This document shows positions 13,430-24,371 of a DNA stretch of 64,000 nucleotides, one piece after another (position 1 is the first letter of the stretch; each line of letters begins with the position of its first letter). The position numbers were made by a program, and so were the translations under genes. Source of the stretch: Cyclina sinensis. Lineage: Eukaryota; Mollusca; Bivalvia; Venerida; Veneridae. The stretch lies in assembly GCA_012932295.1 (NCBI GenBank), contig JAAONU010000009.1, forward strand, positions 5,754,203 to 5,818,202. Reading direction: 5' to 3'. Below the pieces are notes generated by a model that was not told where the DNA came from, did not search any database, and saw only the letters and a program-made list of their open reading frames with translations.

Positions 13430-13680
13430 GGACTGGAAACCCAGGTGTCGCTAGATCGATCCCCCGCTCCCCCACTATCATTACTTATTGTCTTTCTGAC
13501 GAGACGTTTAACCGAGATCCCATGTATCAGTGCTAAACACTGAGCATGAAAGAGAACCAGGGGTGTCTCTGGAATGGGATACTTTCTGTATCTTTCACAA
13601 TCCCCCACAACGTAAAATAACTAATCATGGCAGGGGCATCGGTCCTATACCGGTACCGACTATAAATAAGCTCAGATAGC
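13430..13680 (+). repeat. SINE body/tail shared by all three units (unit 1 copy)
   Basis: Segment 'ggaaacccaggtgtcgctag' to 'accggtaccgactataaata', with copies at about 31850-32097 and 39535-39785. The B-box-like start (ctagatcgatcccc) and the shared body ('cattacttattgtctttctg') suggest an old tRNA-derived SINE whose head has decayed. Short frames on the minus strand have no family match. Confidence 0.5.
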
Positions 13681-13850
13681 TTTCATACTGTTCCTGCTAT
13701 TCGGCCGAGGACGTAGGAAGTGTATTCTAGTTTAAATTTTCTTATTGTTCCTGCTATTTGGCCGAGGACGTATGGGGTGTATTCTAGTCTAACTTTTCAT
13801 ACTGTTCCTGCTATTTGGCCGAGGACGTATGAAGAGTATTCTAGTCTAAC
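13681..13850 (+). repeat. 57 bp tandem repeat, 3 copies (unit 1)
   Basis: The motif begins 'tactgttcctgctatttggc', continues 'cgaggacgtatggggtgt' and ends 'attctagtctaacttttca'. Three copies lie here; the orthologous array has 6 copies in unit 2 and 7 in unit 3. 57 bp is 19 codons, so any open frame stays open through the array. Confidence 0.9.
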
Positions 13851-13998
13851 TTAGTCTAGTCTCTTTAGTTAAAGCGAGCAACAGAGACCGTGAATTTTAT
13901 TCATGTTCATAATGTATACTTATAAAAAATATATACAGTATATGTTTGTCAGAAAGACTGTTTAAATTAGGGAGAAATCTTGTTACGGTATACATCTG

Positions 13999-16082
13999 TG
14001 TTGAAATGAGTCAAAAGCAGTGCACTCACAGCAAGACTGTACAATTTTTGCCAGAGTTGCGGGGGGCGGGAAGCGGGGTAGTGGGGTCTGAGGGCCGAAG
14101 TAGATTGAAATCCCGAAATGCTTTTTGAACCAGATTAACAGAAAAAAGTCAAAAAGTTACAATTTTATTAATTTATTCCATTAGTCTAACTCATATCTGG
14201 ACGATAAAAATAATCTCAACGGCTTCAAAGAAGACTGATTAAATACTTAAGTAATATTGTTACGTTCCTCTGCTCAAGGTTAAGTAACGTTCTGTCTCTA
14301 CAGGATTCTCACTCAGTTGACTGTAGGCCCGGTAGTGTATTTAAATAGGCAAACTATTTGACTCCAGTTTACTTCTGTTGAAAAGAGGGGTCTAAAACTG
14401 TACAGAAAAGTGAACACCACTTTAGGTCTTGTTTTGTTGTCGGTTCGCTGCGAGCAACGTCAAAGTGTTGACCCTTAACAAGGACACAAGACAGACGGAC
14501 ACACAGGGATTGCTGACTATGTTATTGGGGCATCAAAGTTATTGGGTCACTCTTTTTCTATTACTAAGACAAGTGTTAGGCTCATTAATGTCTTTTATTT
14601 TAAACACTCTCTTCTTTTGCGTGAAGCAAGTTGAGGAAACATTGCTAAATTTGTTTGTATGCAGGATCAACCGTCAAAATTGTAAACACCAGGTTGCTAA
14701 GCGACTGTTCACTGCAAAAATCAATACGGCCGACATGAATTCATGAGCATTTGCTCTTGAAATATAACAGACTATTATTTAATAAATACAATATTAAATA
14801 CAATGGATATTTAATAAGTCAGTGTGGATGAAAACATGGAATTTACTAAACAGACTAGAAAATACTGACTTGATGACTGTCAGTGACGTTAACTGACAAC
14901 TGAAACAAGGTCGTGAAAACTGGTGATTATACAGTGAAAACTTAAAAACATTTATTCTTAACCACTGGATGTAAAGAAATGCTGGCACAATACGTAGGGT
15001 TGAGTTGTTGATCTGTGTGTTTTATCAAGGACAACAGCCAACTAATTGTGGTGTAGCCAGTAAAAATCAGCAATGCAAGCAAATAAAACAAGAAATGTTT
15101 GTAAAACATACATGCCCCCCAGCAGCACCTAACTGCTTGTAATTGGGCCAAAGCGTTCTCTAGTTATTGATCAAAACCGTTTTAAGGATCAAGGTCCCTG
15201 CGGCCTTGACCTTGACCTAATGATATCAAAATCAATAGGGGTCATTTACTGGTGATGACCAACCAGCATACCAAGTTTGGTGAACCTAGGTCAAAGCGTT
15301 CTCTAGTTATTGATCGGAATCTGTTTTTAGGATGAAAGACCCTGTGAGCTTTACCTTTGACCTAATGACCTCAAAGTCAATAGGGATCATCTACTGGTGA
15401 TGAGCAACCAGCATACCAAGTTTGATGAACCTAGGTCAAAGTGTTCTCTAGTTATTGATCGGAAACCGTTTTTAGGATGAAGTTCCCTGTGAGCTTGACC
15501 TTTGACCTAATGACCTCAAAATCAACAGGGGTCATCTACTGGTGATGACCAACCAGCATACCAAGTTTGGTGGACCTAGGTCAAATTATTCTCTAGTTAT
15601 TGATCGGAAACCGTTTTTAGTATGAAGTTCCCTGTGAGCTTGACCTTTGACCTAATGACCTCAAAACCAATAAGGATCATTTTCTGGTGATGACCAACCA
15701 GCATACCAGGTTTAGTGGACCTAGATCAAAGCGTTCTCTAGTTATTGATCGGAAACCTTTTTTGGGATGAAGTTCCCTGTGAGCTTGACCTTTGACCTAA
15801 TGACCTCAAAATCAATAGGAGTCATTTGCTGGTGATGACCATCCAGCATACCAAGTTTGACGAACCTAAGTCAAAGCATTCTCTAGTTATTGATCGGAAA
15901 CGAAGTGTCTACCGACGGACCGACCGACTGACCTACCGACCGACCTACCGACCGACCGACATTAGCAAAACTATATGACCCCTCATCTTCGATGGGGGGC
16001 ATAAAAATAGTTGAAGAATGACAAAAGAATAAAGAAGCAAACAAATACAGGTAAATGTTTGGGCATTACAATATATTTACAG
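13999..16082. other. segment present only in unit 1
   Basis: Units 2 and 3 read 'gttacagtatatatctgaaaatcgg' (shown here as one joined site of two parts: 'gttacagtatatatctg' and 'aaaatcgg'). In unit 1 the two halves are separated by about 2.1 kb. The first kilobase (14000-15100) has no recognisable gene. The rest is the inverted-repeat-ended element at 15112-16002. It could be an insertion in unit 1 or ancestral sequence lost before units 2 and 3 separated. Confidence 0.7.
15112..16002. mobile_element. ~890 bp dispersed element with 'atgcccccc' ends and AGGTCA-rich tandem repeats
   Basis: Bounded by 'atgcccccc' at 15112 and the inverse 'ggggggcat' at 15994-16002. The interior is about five tandem copies of a ~145 bp motif ('ctctagttattgatcggaaa', 'agcttgacctttgacctaat', 'gaccaaccagcataccaag'), followed by an ACCGACCGACC tract. 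This architecture is a familiar class of non-autonomous mollusc repeat. Three of the copies contain a perfect direct repeat TGACCTTTGACCT on the plus strand (15496-15508, 15641-15653, 15786-15798), which is AGGTCAAAGGTCA on the other strand. No ORF of note. Confidence 0.75.
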
Positions 16083-16334
16083 AAAATCGGAGTTATAATT
16101 TGAAGCTGCTTTCTTTTCTTATTCTTTCTTTTTTTGCTGTTGTTGTTTTCGTGAATGATGAGTAAAAGAAAAAGTAAATGTCTATAGTGCTTTAAATATT
16201 AGTATCAATTTCTTCATTAAAAACTAAAATAACTGAATATTTATAATGTCGATGATCATAATTTAGGTCACCTAATCCACCCCGAGCGAAATTGCACACT
16301 CTCGAGGAAAAATACAACATGTCGTCATACTTGA

Positions 16335-18380
16335 TTAAGTTCCTACTTTGCCTTTCCTGGGCAATATACCACTGCAAACTGCCCAGGATAAAAGGCAAAT
16401 TACTATAATCAAAAGCCCTAAAAATATCCAGTCTATAATAACAACAGCAAGGGCGAACTTCATTAAGGATTCATCACAACAGTCATTCGACCCACCACAA
16501 CCATCCATTACGTCTGAGTAGTTTCCAAACACCCACACACTTCCTGGAAATAATGATTAAAAAGGTGCCTACCACAAATCCCTTCACTTCCCGTATAAAA
16601 TTTGAGAAACATTTTTTTTAACATCGCTTCTGAAATAAGTTGTTGTACATTAAATTGACTAAAGAATTTCGTCCCGATGATGTTAGAACAAGCGACCAAG
16701 GTATCATGTGTGCAGTTCTCGATCACTGCTTTTAATAAGGTTAGAATTCAATTACGTGTTGTTTGGCAATCAACATGGCCAATCAGACCATAAAGTGAAC
16801 ACCCTTTTACTCCTGGAAGGACCAGAACTAGAATGTCATCAACCTAAAACAAGTCCATTGTTATCGGAACTCAAACTGAAGACGCCCTGAAACATTACAC
16901 TGACGATTTTACGGGAAATAGAGCAAAACCTAATATCAACCGTACACCTACATTTTTATAGTCGTCGGTCATCTGTACTTTGATCGTTTTTGGCAGAGCT
17001 TGGGACAAGTTATAGTATGCTTACCGCAAATGAGCCAAGCAAAGGTAAATAAGAATCCGATGAAATTTAAGACAGTATATATGTTAATATGGTCCTTCAA
17101 GTTTGTTTCTCCAGTTTCATCTTCATTTTTCTGTCTTAAGTTAGTCAGACTTGCCATTAGAAAAGGGGCACATCCGGAAACAATGAGGTAAACGGGAACA
17201 AGGTCTTCAATCGGGCAATCATCAATATGTTCTGCTCCTAAAAATCAAAAACTTATGCTTGTTTGAATTAGCTCTTCATCTGTCTAAAGTATGATGAATT
17301 AACCTTTCCTTACACATACGTCTTGCAAAACAGAGCACCTGAAAGTCCATTATTCTAATAAATCATAATCCGTTCTTAAATGTACAACCTAAATCAATTG
17401 AGCATATTAAAGTTTATCGAAACTTGCCAAAAATCTTTAAAAGTAAACAAACTTAAAATAAGTCAAAATCGTCAAAATCTTTATAATTCTTCTGATGACA
17501 TCTATGATGGTGCTAACGGTGATGATGATGAGAAGAAGATGATGACGACGATGATGATACAATTTACAACGACATCGACCTAAATAATGAAATACCGATG
17601 AAAACGATTCTACTTTTTCTGCTATAATTGATGATTATATCCATGTACATGATGTTGTTGTTGTCTTCAATGATGATGATTATTATTATTATTATGATGA
17701 TGAAAGATGATGAAATCACTTGTTTCATCTTTAGCCCGATTATTAAAACAAATTACAATGTCTACTTTTCTTCTTTTTTTTACGTTATATACTAATATAT
17801 TATAGTTTATCAAATAAGAAAAAAACGTATTACACAAACCCAATAGCTGGTAGACATTTAACTTACCCATAACAATTTTAGCTATTTCAAGTCCAGTTAA
17901 AGCCAGAACAAGCACAATCACGACAATAAAAACACCTGAAAAAGATTTTTTCACGCCTAAATGCACTACCTTTATATAAAACGAAAACTTTTACTATTAA
18001 AACGCTGTTAGAACCGATTCTAAAATGCCAGTAGCACAAAGACTGTTAGACTTTAACAGTTAAGACAGAGAGTGAGAATACATAACATTTGAAGTAAAAG
18101 AAAAAAGTTTGAAATTGTCTTGTGCTACAAAGGGTTACTTCCCTTCGTAACAGTAGTACTGCAATTAAAGGGAAGTAACCGTTGCGTTGAATTTAGCATT
18201 AAAAAAAGCTTTTTTCTGTGTTTCTCTGAACTATCTAGCACCCTGAATAATTCTTATTAATAAAAACACGGGGAAGGTGTACATACAGCAAAAGCACACA
18301 AAGATTACTTTGCCATCTCCCTCTGCTGCTTGACCTTGATCTTTACCCTCGACCTCACCACTGCCGTCACCTTGACCCAT
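16335..18380 (-). CDS. TMEM272-like four-helix membrane protein, unit 1 (4 exons, intact)
   Basis: The minus-strand exons are 18287-18380 (start ATG at 18378-18380), 17867-17935, 17025-17237 and 16335-16543 (stop at 16335-16337). All introns are GT-AG and the phases agree, giving 194 aa. The N-terminus is Gly/Gln-rich and polar (MGQGDGSGEVEGKDQG). It is followed by four hydrophobic segments at about residues 27-54, 66-88, 105-126 and 153-187. An acidic 'HIDDCPIEDLVPVYLIVSG' block precedes helix 2, and 'FAWLICGSVWVFGNY' plus 'CCDESLMKFALAV' follow later. The 'DCP...IPxYL' and 'W..G..WV(F/Y)...CD..L..FA' pattern matches the TMEM272-like family, whose function is largely unknown. This copy is clearly diverged from those in units 2 and 3, especially in exon 1 and the C-terminus. 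A LINE sits about 440 bp upstream of its ATG. Possible non-coding 5' exons were not resolved. Confidence 0.8.
17508..17706. repeat. GAT/ATG-rich microsatellites in intron 2 (unit 1)
   Basis: Runs of GATGAT/ATGATG interrupted by AAG and ACG triplets, plus an ATT run near 17680. Equivalent arrays occur at about 34200-34390 in unit 2 and 41970-42155 in unit 3 with different lengths. Poly-Asp, Met or His frames here are not genes. Confidence 0.8.
18133..18180 (-). repeat. conserved hairpin in intron 1 of the TMEM272-like gene (unit 1)
   Basis: Arms 'ggttacttccctt' and 'aagggaagtaacc' pair perfectly around a ~22 nt loop. The equivalents are 34856-34905 in unit 2 and 42616-42662 in unit 3. The terminal pair is G-C here, A-T in unit 2 and G.U (transcript strand) in unit 3, so pairing is kept despite base changes. 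The 'gttacttccctt' arm resembles ends of short mollusc repeats, so it may be a tiny fixed MITE. Confidence 0.75.
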
Positions 18381-18683
18381 TTTAAGTCTGGAATGAAAAT
18401 AGTAGAAATTTCCAGTATTAGCTGAAATAAGTGAATATGTGGCTTTAAAACAAATGACTTGAATGCAGTTGCCGCTTTACAAATGCACTATCCTTATCTA
18501 GTTATTTCAGCTTCCATGTTAGTTTTTGAGTCGACACTAGCGTTTTCTTACAGCTCAAACGGTCAAGTTTGAAATAAAGATATGAAAGGGATACTTTTTA
18601 CATCTATTTGATGAGGCTGTGTTTAGTTTTCCATGTTCCACAAGTGGTATATTTGAGAAAAAACGAAACAATAATAACATAAG

Positions 18684-18823
18684 GAGCAGTAGTCGAGGGA
18701 TGAGAAATCCCATTATACAGTGACCTCCGTATTCCTTACTTTCGGTACGAGTACTGGTTTGAATCTAGGATGCAGTAATTGAGAGGGAGGAATTAATATA
18801 AGTTGCAAGAACATGCATCCCAA
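18684..18823 (+). repeat. decayed tRNA-derived SINE (unit 1), split by LINE insertion
   Basis: Matches the SINE at about 35399-35605 and 43159-43365 but has lost part of the tRNA-like head (the B-box region). Its tail stops at 'gcatcccaa' and resumes at 25938 with 'ccaatcaacgtaaaaattaa'. The LINE therefore landed inside the SINE tail. Confidence 0.75.
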
Positions 18824-18830
18824 AAAAAAG

Positions 18831-18984
18831 GCAGGTCACGTGATCATGGCGGACACTTTCAAAATATAGAGAGAAAAATAAAGGAAAATGAGTTAGAAGG
18901 CTAGAAGGTAGACGTTTTTTTCATTGAAAGGGTGTATATAGAGGTATAAAGAGGTAAAGTCATTAACTTAATCTCGATTCGACG
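18831..18984 (+). promoter_or_regulatory. LINE 5' UTR with E-box palindrome and YY1-like core (putative internal promoter)
   Basis: The first bases of the element read gcaggTCACGTGATCATGGCGGAC. TCACGTGA (18836-18843) is a perfect E-box-type palindrome, and ATGGCGG (18846-18852) resembles the YY1 core used near the start of mammalian L1. A position this close to the 5' end fits a downstream-type Pol II promoter. This is inferred from motifs only. Confidence 0.45.
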
Positions 18985-20832
18985 ATGGGAAAAAATAAGA
19001 AAAACAGTCAATCAGTGAAATCAAATACCCGACTTACTCCACCCACTGTCCCTACTGGTGAAAATGTAAACAAACAGCTAAACGATGCAACAATGAATCG
19101 GCAACAAAATATAAATGCAGAAAACATTAATATGCAAAATTGTACACCAAACGTAGATACAGTTAGACATAATATGGACTTTAATACTGCAAGTCAGCAG
19201 CTGTGTCAGGCTAGACATATTTTGTACTCACCACAATCTAACTCAGACATTCAAAGTAATGTAGTGTACCAAGCTCTTCAAAATACAGATCCAATCGTTT
19301 ATTCAGGCGACTACAGTCATTGCCCAAGCATGCCAAATATGTTTAATATGAATATGCCACAAGCTCTAAGTCAGAGTCAAAGTCAACCCCAAAGTCAACC
19401 CCACCCACTACAGCCTCCTTCTTTAGCACAGAATGACCACCAAGATATTCCCCCATGGGTACATATTCTGAAAGGATTAGAGGCAAGATTGGACAGTAGA
19501 TTGTCTGGTATACAAACTGAAATACATAAACAGGGATCACATTGGCAAAGACTAGAAAATACTCTATTAATACAGAATAAAAAAATAAGTGCAATTGAGA
19601 GTCAAATGCAAGAAGTGTACCCAATGAGACATGCCATAACCAAAACTGTCAACAGAGTAGAAGTAATGGAAGATCAACTCTTACATCAAGCAAAGGAACA
19701 AAATGACTTTCAGGAAAGCATGCAGATGCTGAGTGATCTGTTTGAAAACATAAACTATGAAAAATCAGAAATAAACATGAAAATAGATTCCATGAATGAG
19801 AAAATGAATAAAATGCAAACAGAAATGTATGATCTGATAGACAAACAAGATAATAACACAGAAACAATACTTGACCTTCAATGTAGAAGCATGGAAGACA
19901 ACTTAATCTTCTATGGCATAGAGGAAAAGAATCTGAAAAAGGGAGAATTTGAAAACACAGAAGATACATTAAACTCATTCCTAGAAAAAGAGATGAATAT
20001 ACAGTCAGATATAAAATATCATAAAGTGCATAGGTTAGGCAGGAGAAGAACAGATCAAGTAAACCCTAGACCAATTCTAGCTAAGTTCAAAGAATCCAGT
20101 GACAGAGATATGATAAGATATGCTGCAGCTGATCAACTACAAGGTACAGACTATGGAATAAGGGAACAATTCCCAAGAGAAATTGAAAGCCGCAGAAAAC
20201 TTTTATACACAAAAATGAAGGAAGAAAAAGCAAAAGGTAAAAGTGTGAAATTAGTGAGAGACAGGTTGTATATAGATAATGCAAGATATATTCCAGACTG
20301 GGATACACTAGACAGGGAAACATCTGAATTTGAAAACAGCAGCACAAGGAGGAAAGAATATCAAAAGCCCAAATCAGCTGATAGGCCACACATAAAGGTC
20401 TATACTAATAAAAAATTTATCAGTTCCCAAAAATACCAAATGCAAACCAGGAAGCCAATAAACAGAAGTGATGTTAGTACACCATTGTCCAATAAGTTTC
20501 AACCCCTTAATGAGGTGGAGAGTATTAGCACAAATCCTAATTACAACAGAGGGAAAAGACAAGCTAAGTCACCACTAGAATATGACATGGAAACAAAGAA
20601 ACAAAGAGAAAAATCCCCAAATAATTCCCTAGTTGTGAGCAGTGAAAGTGAAGATGAAATGGAAGATGGAAGACAAAACTGTGAAACACAGCCCTCTGAA
20701 AATGATGACAATGACACCACTTTAGTTAATAACATAGACACAGCAGAACAGCTTGAAAAAGATACAACAGAAACCATGAGAGAAATACACCAGTGCATGG
20801 TGAGGATGACAGTAGAATTTAGCATTACATAG
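18985..20832 (+). CDS. LINE ORF1 protein (615 aa, intact)
   Basis: Nucleic-acid-binding ORF1p of the LINE. The N-terminal ~150 residues are Asn/Gln/Ser-rich and disordered, with a SQSQSQPQSQP run. About residues 160-300 are heptad-like and charged, consistent with a trimerising coiled coil. An L1ORF1p-like RRM follows, with 'DNLIFYGIEEK' (RNP2-like, about residue 311) and 'RPILAKFKESSDRDMIRYAA' (RNP1-like, about 360). The conserved 'YGIREQFPREIESRR' and basic 'GKSVKLVRDRLYIDNARY' segment lie after it. The last ~150 residues are Lys-rich and then acidic. There is no internal stop, in contrast to ORF2. The start is the first ATG of the frame, 160 bp from the element's 5' end. Confidence 0.9.
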   Translation: MGKNKKNSQSVKSNTRLTPPTVPTGENVNKQLNDATMNRQQNINAENINMQNCTPNVDTVRHNMDFNTASQQLCQARHILYSPQSNSDIQSNVVYQALQNTDPIVYSGDYSHCPSMPNMFNMNMPQALSQSQSQPQSQPHPLQPPSLAQNDHQDIPPWVHILKGLEARLDSRLSGIQTEIHKQGSHWQRLENTLLIQNKKISAIESQMQEVYPMRHAITKTVNRVEVMEDQLLHQAKEQNDFQESMQMLSDLFENINYEKSEINMKIDSMNEKMNKMQTEMYDLIDKQDNNTETILDLQCRSMEDNLIFYGIEEKNLKKGEFENTEDTLNSFLEKEMNIQSDIKYHKVHRLGRRRTDQVNPRPILAKFKESSDRDMIRYAAADQLQGTDYGIREQFPREIESRRKLLYTKMKEEKAKGKSVKLVRDRLYIDNARYIPDWDTLDRETSEFENSSTRRKEYQKPKSADRPHIKVYTNKKFISSQKYQMQTRKPINRSDVSTPLSNKFQPLNEVESISTNPNYNRGKRQAKSPLEYDMETKKQREKSPNNSLVVSSESEDEMEDGRQNCETQPSENDDNDTTLVNNIDTAEQLEKDTTETMREIHQCMVRMTVEFSIT

Positions 20833-23800
20833 AGGGCAACAAACAGACTCTGCGAGAACAGTTACCTGTCTATAATCAAGATCTTAAGATATGTTCAATT
20901 AATGTATGTGGTTTAAGATCAAAATTACTATTCCCTGAATTTATAGAATTTATAAATATGCATGATATTGTTGGGATACAAGAAAGCAAATTAGATGACA
21001 TTGATAATATTTCAATAGATGGTTACCAAATATTTACTAACAATAGACAATACTATGCTAAGTACAGATCAGGTGGCACATGTGTCCTTGTTAAAAATGA
21101 ACTAATGAAATATTTTAAACTGTTAAACAGTGATAGTAAATTGGTACAATGGTTTAGGCTTGATTTTAATGACAGTATAAGCAATAAAAGGTTAACAATA
21201 GGTATAGTTTATATTCCACCAATTAGGTCAAAATATGCACATCATGACCCATACTTAGAATTGCAACAAGAAATAGATAAATATGAAAATGATCATCTGA
21301 TACTTTTTGGAGATTTTAACTCTCGCATAGGTCTAAAGGAAGACTATGTATTATGTGATGACTTTATTTTTGGTCTACAGGGTAATGAAGACATTATATC
21401 CGATAGCTTTATTGTTGTGAATACACTGGAAAAATATGGTATACCTTTAAAGAGAAAATCAGCTGATAACACTGTTAATATATATGGTAATATGTTAGCA
21501 GATTTTTGTGCAAGTAATAATCTTTTTATTGTTAATGGCAGAGTTGGAACAGATTTTTTAAATACACGCACCACCTGCAAAGGAAGAAGCACAGTAGATT
21601 ATTTTATTTGTAATGCATTTACCTTTGAATTTATAAAAAACATAGAAGTAGGAGAATTCTCAGAATTTTTATCAGATGTCCATAATCCTGTTATCTTATC
21701 AATAAGATATAACAAGCCTACTAATAAAAACATTACAAACACAGACCCTTCACCAGTTACTATCCCAGATAAGACTAATGCATACACAAAACTATGGGAC
21801 AAAAATGCCAACATAGATTCATTTATTTTGAATATTGACCAAGAAAAAGTCAACAATGTAGTTTGTCATCTTAGCATTTTACAAAATAAAGAAAACACCA
21901 CACAGACCGATATTGATCAAACAGTTGAAACTATAAGTGAGATATTCAAAGAAAGCTGTGAAAAGTCTTTTGGAAAATTCACCATAAAGAAAAACACGAC
22001 AAAGCACAAACAATATTTCCAGACATGGTTCGATAATGACTGCCACAAATTCAGAAATAAATATCATGTAGCTCGCAAACTGTATAATAATAATAAATCT
22101 ATTAGAAATAAGACTTTGTTAAAAAAAATCAGTACACAATACAAAAATAAGGTAAAAATTACTAAGAAAAAATACATGAACGCTAAAATAGAAATGATGA
22201 GACAAGTAAAAGGGGATGATCCCAAACAATTCTGGAAAATCATTAATGATATAGGGAGAAAGAATGAAACAGTATGTGCCAAACTTGGAGATTTGTATGA
22301 CTTTTTTAAAAATGTAAATTCTACAGTACATAATGATGCAAACCCTAATGATTTTGAAGGTTTATTGCCAGAACTAAATGATGATATTAATGTACAGATA
22401 ACAGAAGAAGAAATAATAAAAGCAGTTAAAAACCTAAAAAACAATAAAAGCCCTGGGGTAGACAGTATATTAAACGAACACATAAAAAACTCTGTAAATA
22501 TTATGCTACCAGTGTATGTCAAATTGTTCAATTTAATTTTTGACCAAGGAATAATACCTGAAAGTTGAACCCTAGGAGACATAATTCCAATCTATAAAAA
22601 TAAAGGAAGTGTTGATTCTCCAGAAAATTATAGGCCTATCACACTTTTAAGTTGTTTTGGCAAGCTTTTTACAGCAATAATAAATAACCGCTTAAATACT
22701 TATATTGAAGAAAATTATGTAATTGGTAATTGTCAGGCAGGGTTTAGAAAGAATTACTCGCCAATAGACAATTTATTTGTACTCCAATGCCTAATGGACC
22801 TTATGAATTCTCAAAAGAAAAAAATTTTCTGTGTATTTATAGACTTCAAGCAAGCGTTTGATACTGTATGGCGCCAAGGTTTATGGCTTAAATTACTCAA
22901 ACAAGGAATAAATGGGAAATGTTTCAGTCTTATAAAAAATATGTACAATAACATTAAGTCCAGAATTAAAACAAGAGAAAGTTACTCTCCTTTTTTTTCA
23001 TGTAAATCTGGTGTACGACAGGGAGAAAATTTATCGCCGTTATTATTTGCACTATACCTAAATGACCTAGAAAATTACTTTAGCGTAGAAAATGTAAATG
23101 GAGTAACATGCATGTTAAACAGCAATGATATCAATATGCTCTTTCACTTGTTCATCATTTTGTATGCAGACGATACAGTTTTAATAAGTGAAAATAGAGA
23201 AGATCTTCAAAATATGCTAAATGTATTCGAAAATTATTGTGATCGTTGGAAACTTGAAGTTAACGTTACAAAAACGAAGGTAGTTGTTTTTGGATCAAGA
23301 AATAATACATTTCAAAGAACCTTTACTTTTAGAGGAAAATTTCTCGAAACCACAAATGAATACAAGTATCTTGGTTTATACCTATCAAGAACAAAAAGTT
23401 ATGCTAAAGCCAAAAAAAACATATTATAGAACAATCAAACAAAGCCATGTTTGCACTTTTAAAGAAAATCAGAAAACTTAATTTACCAATTGACCTCCAA
23501 ATAGACCTATTCAACAAAACTGTTAAACCTATACTACTTTACGGGTGTGAACTCTGGGGATACGGCAATAATGATAGTCTAGAAAGAATTCAATTAAAAT
23601 TCTTAAAATTAATACTTAACATGAAGAAAAGCACACCCTCATACATGATCTATGGAGAACTTGGAGTTAAACCAATACAATTAGACATTGACTCTAGAAT
23701 GATTTCCTTCTGGAGTAAAGTATCTGACCACAATAGTAATAAACTCTCTAATAATATGTATCTATTAATACATGGTTTACAAAAACAAGGAAAAGTACAT

Positions 23801-24371
23801 TCAAAATGGCTGACCTATATAAAAACAATAATACATAAAAATGGATTTGGAAATATATGGACTCAACAAAAAGAAATAAATAGAAAATGGTTCCCCGTGG
23901 CATACAAACAAAGAATAATTGATCAATATTTACAGACATGGTGTGAATTTGTATCAAAATCTAGAGGTTCCACTAATTACAAACTTTTTAAGCATACATT
24001 AGAGTTGAATAAGTATTTTAGTATTTTGCCAAACTATTACAGTAAGATTTTAACAGCATTTCGCACAAGAAATCACCACCTCCCAGTTGAAATAGGAAGA
24101 TGGTTTAGCATACCACTTACAAACAGAAAATGTCACTTATGTATACATCCACATTATACGGAAGTTGGCGATGAATTCCATTACATAATGAACTGTAGTT
24201 TTTTTTCAGAATACCGAAAAAAAATATTTAAGATTACACTATTACAAACATCCTAACATCATTAAATTTAATCAATTAATGAATACTGTGAATAAATTTG
24301 AGCTACTGAAACTGTGTAAATTTGTTGAAATTATACTGAAAACAACAACAGACCACAGATGGACACAATGA
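20823..24371 (+). pseudogene. LINE ORF2: AP endonuclease + reverse transcriptase, disabled by one nonsense and two frameshifts
   Basis: The endonuclease begins with 'KICSINVCGLRSK', followed by 'IVGIQESKLDD' (catalytic Glu), 'GGTCVLVKN', 'LILFGDFNSRIG' (about 21300) and a terminal 'SDVHNPV' (His, about 21675). The RT has 'ENYRPITLL', 'FIDFKQAFD' (22836-22862), 'GVRQGENLSPLLFALYLND' and 'YADDT' (23163-23177). The C-terminus has a CxxC...H...C motif (CHLC...HYIMNC) and ends 'LCKFVEIIL'. The lesions are TGA at 22566-22568 where Trp is expected (ES*TLGDIIPIY), a shift in an A8 run at 23412-23419, and a compensating shift in an A8 run at 24217-24224 that restores the original frame to the stop at 24369-24371. 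The frame is open from 20823, overlapping the end of ORF1, and the first ATG (20958) lies downstream of the first conserved endonuclease motif. Initiation by re-initiation or frameshifting at the ORF1 stop is therefore likely. Confidence 0.9.

Noticed and set aside
14429..14746. 105-codon plus-strand frame in the unit 1-specific segment
   Set aside because: No start context, no domain, and the segment is absent from units 2 and 3; treated as chance.
16708..17191. Plus-strand short open frames over the unit 1 TMEM272-like gene
   Set aside because: They are antisense shadows of the exons and introns of the minus-strand gene, with no motif of their own.
19343..20825. Minus-strand frames opposite LINE ORF1 and ORF2
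   Set aside because: They are antisense shadows of the long LINE frames; hydrophobic composition reflects the complement of Lys/Asn/Glu-rich codons.
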